From positions 1-7,023 of the forward strand of contig JAFMJA010000144.1 of the NCBI GenBank assembly GCA_017853735.1: a stretch of DNA of 7,023 nucleotides, read 5' to 3'. Source of the stretch: Burkholderiaceae bacterium (GTDB taxonomy: Bacteria > Pseudomonadota > Gammaproteobacteria > Burkholderiales > Burkholderiaceae_C). The notes under the pieces are model-generated. The model did not search any database and was not told the origin of the DNA. It saw only the letters and a program-made list of their open reading frames with translations. Shown here one piece after another: positions 5,619 to 7,023 of the stretch; positions within the stretch are counted from its first letter, which is position 1; the number at the start of each line of letters is the position of its first letter. Both the position numbers and the translations under genes were made by a program.

Positions 5619-5978
5619 TCATGCCGCGGGAGGCCAAGACTGCACCTCAAAACTACAGTCGCAGCCCACGCCCGCCGCTATCCAACGCGCACCGCGCCAA
5701 CGCAGCAAACCCGTCCAAAGGGGGCTTGTCCAAAAAAGCCAGCTCGGCAAGGCCTGTCTGACCACCTGATCGGGCGCCTCCAGCGCGCCACAGCGGTATT
5801 GCTCAGTGGATCCGTTCCATTGAAGGGCCTGGCATGCGCCATGACGTCTGCGCGACAGCACCATGCCGACCGGACATGGCTCGCTCAGGCAGCAAACACC
5901 ACAGCCATTGCAAGGCTGCCCCCAGGCTGGTTTGGCAGGAGCCGTCGAGTAAACCGGGATATAGGTGGTTTTTTGCAT
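5619..5978 (-). CDS. Small cysteine-rich CxxCxxCC protein, YkgJ-like, function unknown
   Basis: This 119-residue protein has nine cysteines. The main cluster reads PCNGCGVCCLSEPC (Cys23, 26, 29, 30, 35), followed by Cys49, Cys63 and a C-terminal GVGCDCSFE pair (Cys106, Cys108). The CxxCxxCC core is that of the YkgJ/UPF0153 group, thought to bind a metal or iron-sulfur cluster, but the rest does not resemble a family member I can name. Residues 80-100 are rich in tryptophan and arginine. No signal peptide is present, so it is probably cytoplasmic. The ATG at 5978 is the only start before an in-frame stop at 6000-6002; AGGG before it is too close to be a good ribosome site. First gene of the unit with nif3 and pdxA, and divergent from the protease gene with only 23 bases between. 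Confidence 0.8.
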   Translation of the reverse strand: MQKTTYIPVYSTAPAKPAWGQPCNGCGVCCLSEPCPVGMVLSRRRHGACQALQWNGSTEQYRCGALEAPDQVVRQALPSWLFWTSPLWTGLLRWRGARWIAAGVGCDCSFEVQSWPPAA

Positions 5979-5989
5979 CGCCCTGACTC

Positions 5990-5995
5990 TACAAT
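5990..5995 (+). promoter_or_regulatory. Candidate -10 box directly before the protease start codon
   Basis: TACAAT matches five of six -10 positions and ends six bases before the ATG at 6002. A start point at the usual distance would fall on or next to the ATG, giving a leaderless mRNA. No good -35 hexamer is visible 16-18 bases upstream. Confidence 0.38.
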
Positions 5996-6001
5996 TTCGT
6001 C

Positions 6002-7023
6002 ATGAAACGCATCTGGTTGGTATTCTCTCAGGCTGTCACGGTGGTGCTGGCCGCCTATTTCGTCCTGTTGACCCTCAAACCGTCATGGCTTGGGCGTCCA
6101 GCCAGCCCCATCACCGTGATGGAGGCCAAATTGAGCACGAGCGCCGCTGCAGCGGCGCCAGGCAGTTTTCGGCATGCTGCGCAACTGGCCTCCGCTGCCG
6201 TGGTCAGCATCAACACCAGCAAAGCTGCTCGCCGGCACCCCAATAGCGATGACCCCTGGTTTCGTTTCTTTTTTGGTGATGGCAATGACGAACCTCAGGT
6301 TGGCTTGGGCAGCGGGGTCATTGTCAGCCCGGACGGTTATATATTGACCAACAACCATGTGATTGAGGGCGCGGATGAGATCGAAGTGGTGCTCAATGAC
6401 AACCGGCGTGCTCGCGCCAAGTTGATTGGAAACGATCCAGACACCGATCTGGCGGTTTTGCAGATCAAGGTGGACAAGCTGCCGGTGATCATCCTGGGAT
6501 CTCCCGACAATCTGCAGATAGGTGACCCTGTCCTTGCAATCGGCAACCCCTTCGGCGTAGGCCAGACCGTCACCAGCGGCATTGTCAGTGCCCTGGGTCG
6601 CAGCCATCTGGGCATCAATACCTTTGAAAACTTCATTCAGACCGATGCCGCGATCAATCCAGGAAATTCAGGGGGCGCATTGGTGGACACCCAGGGGCAT
6701 TTGCAAGGTATCAACACCGCCATTTACTCTCGCTCGGGCGGCAATATGGGAATTGGGTTTGCCATTCCCATTTCCACTGCCCGTCAGGTGCTGGAAAGCC
6801 TGGTGCGCGATGGCCGGGTGACCCGGGGATGGATCGGGGTTGAGCCCAACGACCTGACGCCCGAGCTGATACAGACCTTTGGCATCAAGACCGAGCAGGG
6901 CGTGCTGATCACCGGTGTACTCAGCAATGGCCCTGCGGCGCTGGCCGGGATTCGCCCGGGCGATGTGATCAGCTCGGTGGAGGGCAAGGGGGTGAGCAAT
7001 GTCGCGGAGCTGCTGGGGCAGGT
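6002..7023 (+). CDS. Membrane-anchored HtrA-family serine protease, DegS-like (runs off the right edge)
   Basis: The open frame covers 340 codons and continues past the window. Residues 4-25 (IWLVFSQAVTVVLAAYFVLL) form a hydrophobic anchor with no clear cleavage site, followed by an alanine-rich linker. This places the protease domain in the periplasm, tethered as in E. coli DegS. The trypsin-like domain has the full triad: His119 in LTNNHVIEGA, Asp149 in DTDLAVLQI and Ser223 in NPGNSGGALV. A PDZ domain begins around 280 (GWIGVEP, then GVLITGVLSNGPAALAGIRPGD). The family degrades or cuts misfolded envelope proteins; DegS starts the sigma-E response by cutting the anti-sigma factor, but whether this one does so is inference. 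Upstream an in-frame TGA at 5984 leaves this ATG as the first possible start, and it has no Shine-Dalgarno sequence. A second PDZ beyond the edge (DegQ type) cannot be excluded. Confidence 0.93.
   Translation, partial: MKRIWLVFSQAVTVVLAAYFVLLTLKPSWLGRPASPITVMEAKLSTSAAAAAPGSFRHAAQLASAAVVSINTSKAARRHPNSDDPWFRFFFGDGNDEPQVGLGSGVIVSPDGYILTNNHVIEGADEIEVVLNDNRRARAKLIGNDPDTDLAVLQIKVDKLPVIILGSPDNLQIGDPVLAIGNPFGVGQTVTSGIVSALGRSHLGINTFENFIQTDAAINPGNSGGALVDTQGHLQGINTAIYSRSGGNMGIGFAIPISTARQVLESLVRDGRVTRGWIGVEPNDLTPELIQTFGIKTEQGVLITGVLSNGPAALAGIRPGDVISSVEGKGVSNVAELLGQ

Noticed and set aside
5133..6005. A 290-codon plus-strand open frame opposite the nif3 and cysteine-rich genes
   Set aside because: The minus-strand products have clear metal motifs. 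The plus-strand frame has none, spans two genes and their gap, and ends just inside the protease gene.
6083..6607. A 174-codon minus-strand open frame opposite the protease gene
   Set aside because: It is a shadow of the HtrA frame, which carries the complete catalytic triad and is open to the window edge.
1..7023. CRISPR arrays, insertion sequences, tRNA or rRNA genes, phage or toxin-antitoxin genes
   Set aside because: No spaced direct repeats, transposase motifs, cloverleaf or rRNA segments were seen. Every stretch above 170 bases is accounted for by housekeeping genes with consistent codon use.

Overview
The window looks like a chromosomal housekeeping segment of a betaproteobacterium, most likely Burkholderiales and probably Comamonadaceae. 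I infer this from protein wording read by eye: the SspA N-terminus, the cytochrome c1 C-terminus, the KR-type Rieske signal and the one-residue-longer haem spacing in cytochrome b. The gene order also fits, with the bc1 operon next to sspA on one side and mscL, a Nif3 protein and an HtrA-type protease on the other. No mobile element, rRNA, tRNA or CRISPR array is visible, and coding density is very high: the longest gap is about 170 bases.

Layout from left to right. Bases 1-235 (minus) hold the start of sspA, cut by the window edge. Bases 236-344 are a compact control region with a terminator for the operon to its right, a promoter candidate for sspA inside that terminator, and a near-perfect dyad resembling an NtrC box. 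Bases 345-3158 (minus) are petA-petB-petC, read right to left: the Rieske protein, cytochrome b and cytochrome c1 of the ubinquinol:cytochrome c reductase (complex III), with gaps of only 11 and 19 bases. The 170-base divergent region 3159-3328 carries a weak petA promoter candidate and a good mscL promoter candidate. mscL (3329-3757, plus) encodes the large-conductance mechanosensitive channel and converges on pdxA.

Bases 3778-5978 (minus) form a tight three-gene unit: a small cysteine-rich protein, a Nif3/YbgI-type dinuclear-metal protein and pdxA (vitamin B6 synthesis). The last two overlap by four bases. From 6002 to the right edge (plus) runs a membrane-anchored trypsin-like HtrA protease with one PDZ domain starting before the edge. 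Its start codon has no ribosome binding site and lies six bases after a TACAAT box, so it may be leaderless.

The genes are linked mainly by envelope and respiratory function: complex III, osmotic safety valve and periplasmic protein quality control, plus a stress-response regulator (SspA) and a cofactor-synthesis unit. I found no new multi-gene system. The points most worth following are the overlapped terminator/promoter/dyad before sspA, the PVWY variant of the quinol-site motif in cytochrome b, the uncharacterised cysteine-rich protein, and the possibly leaderless protease gene.
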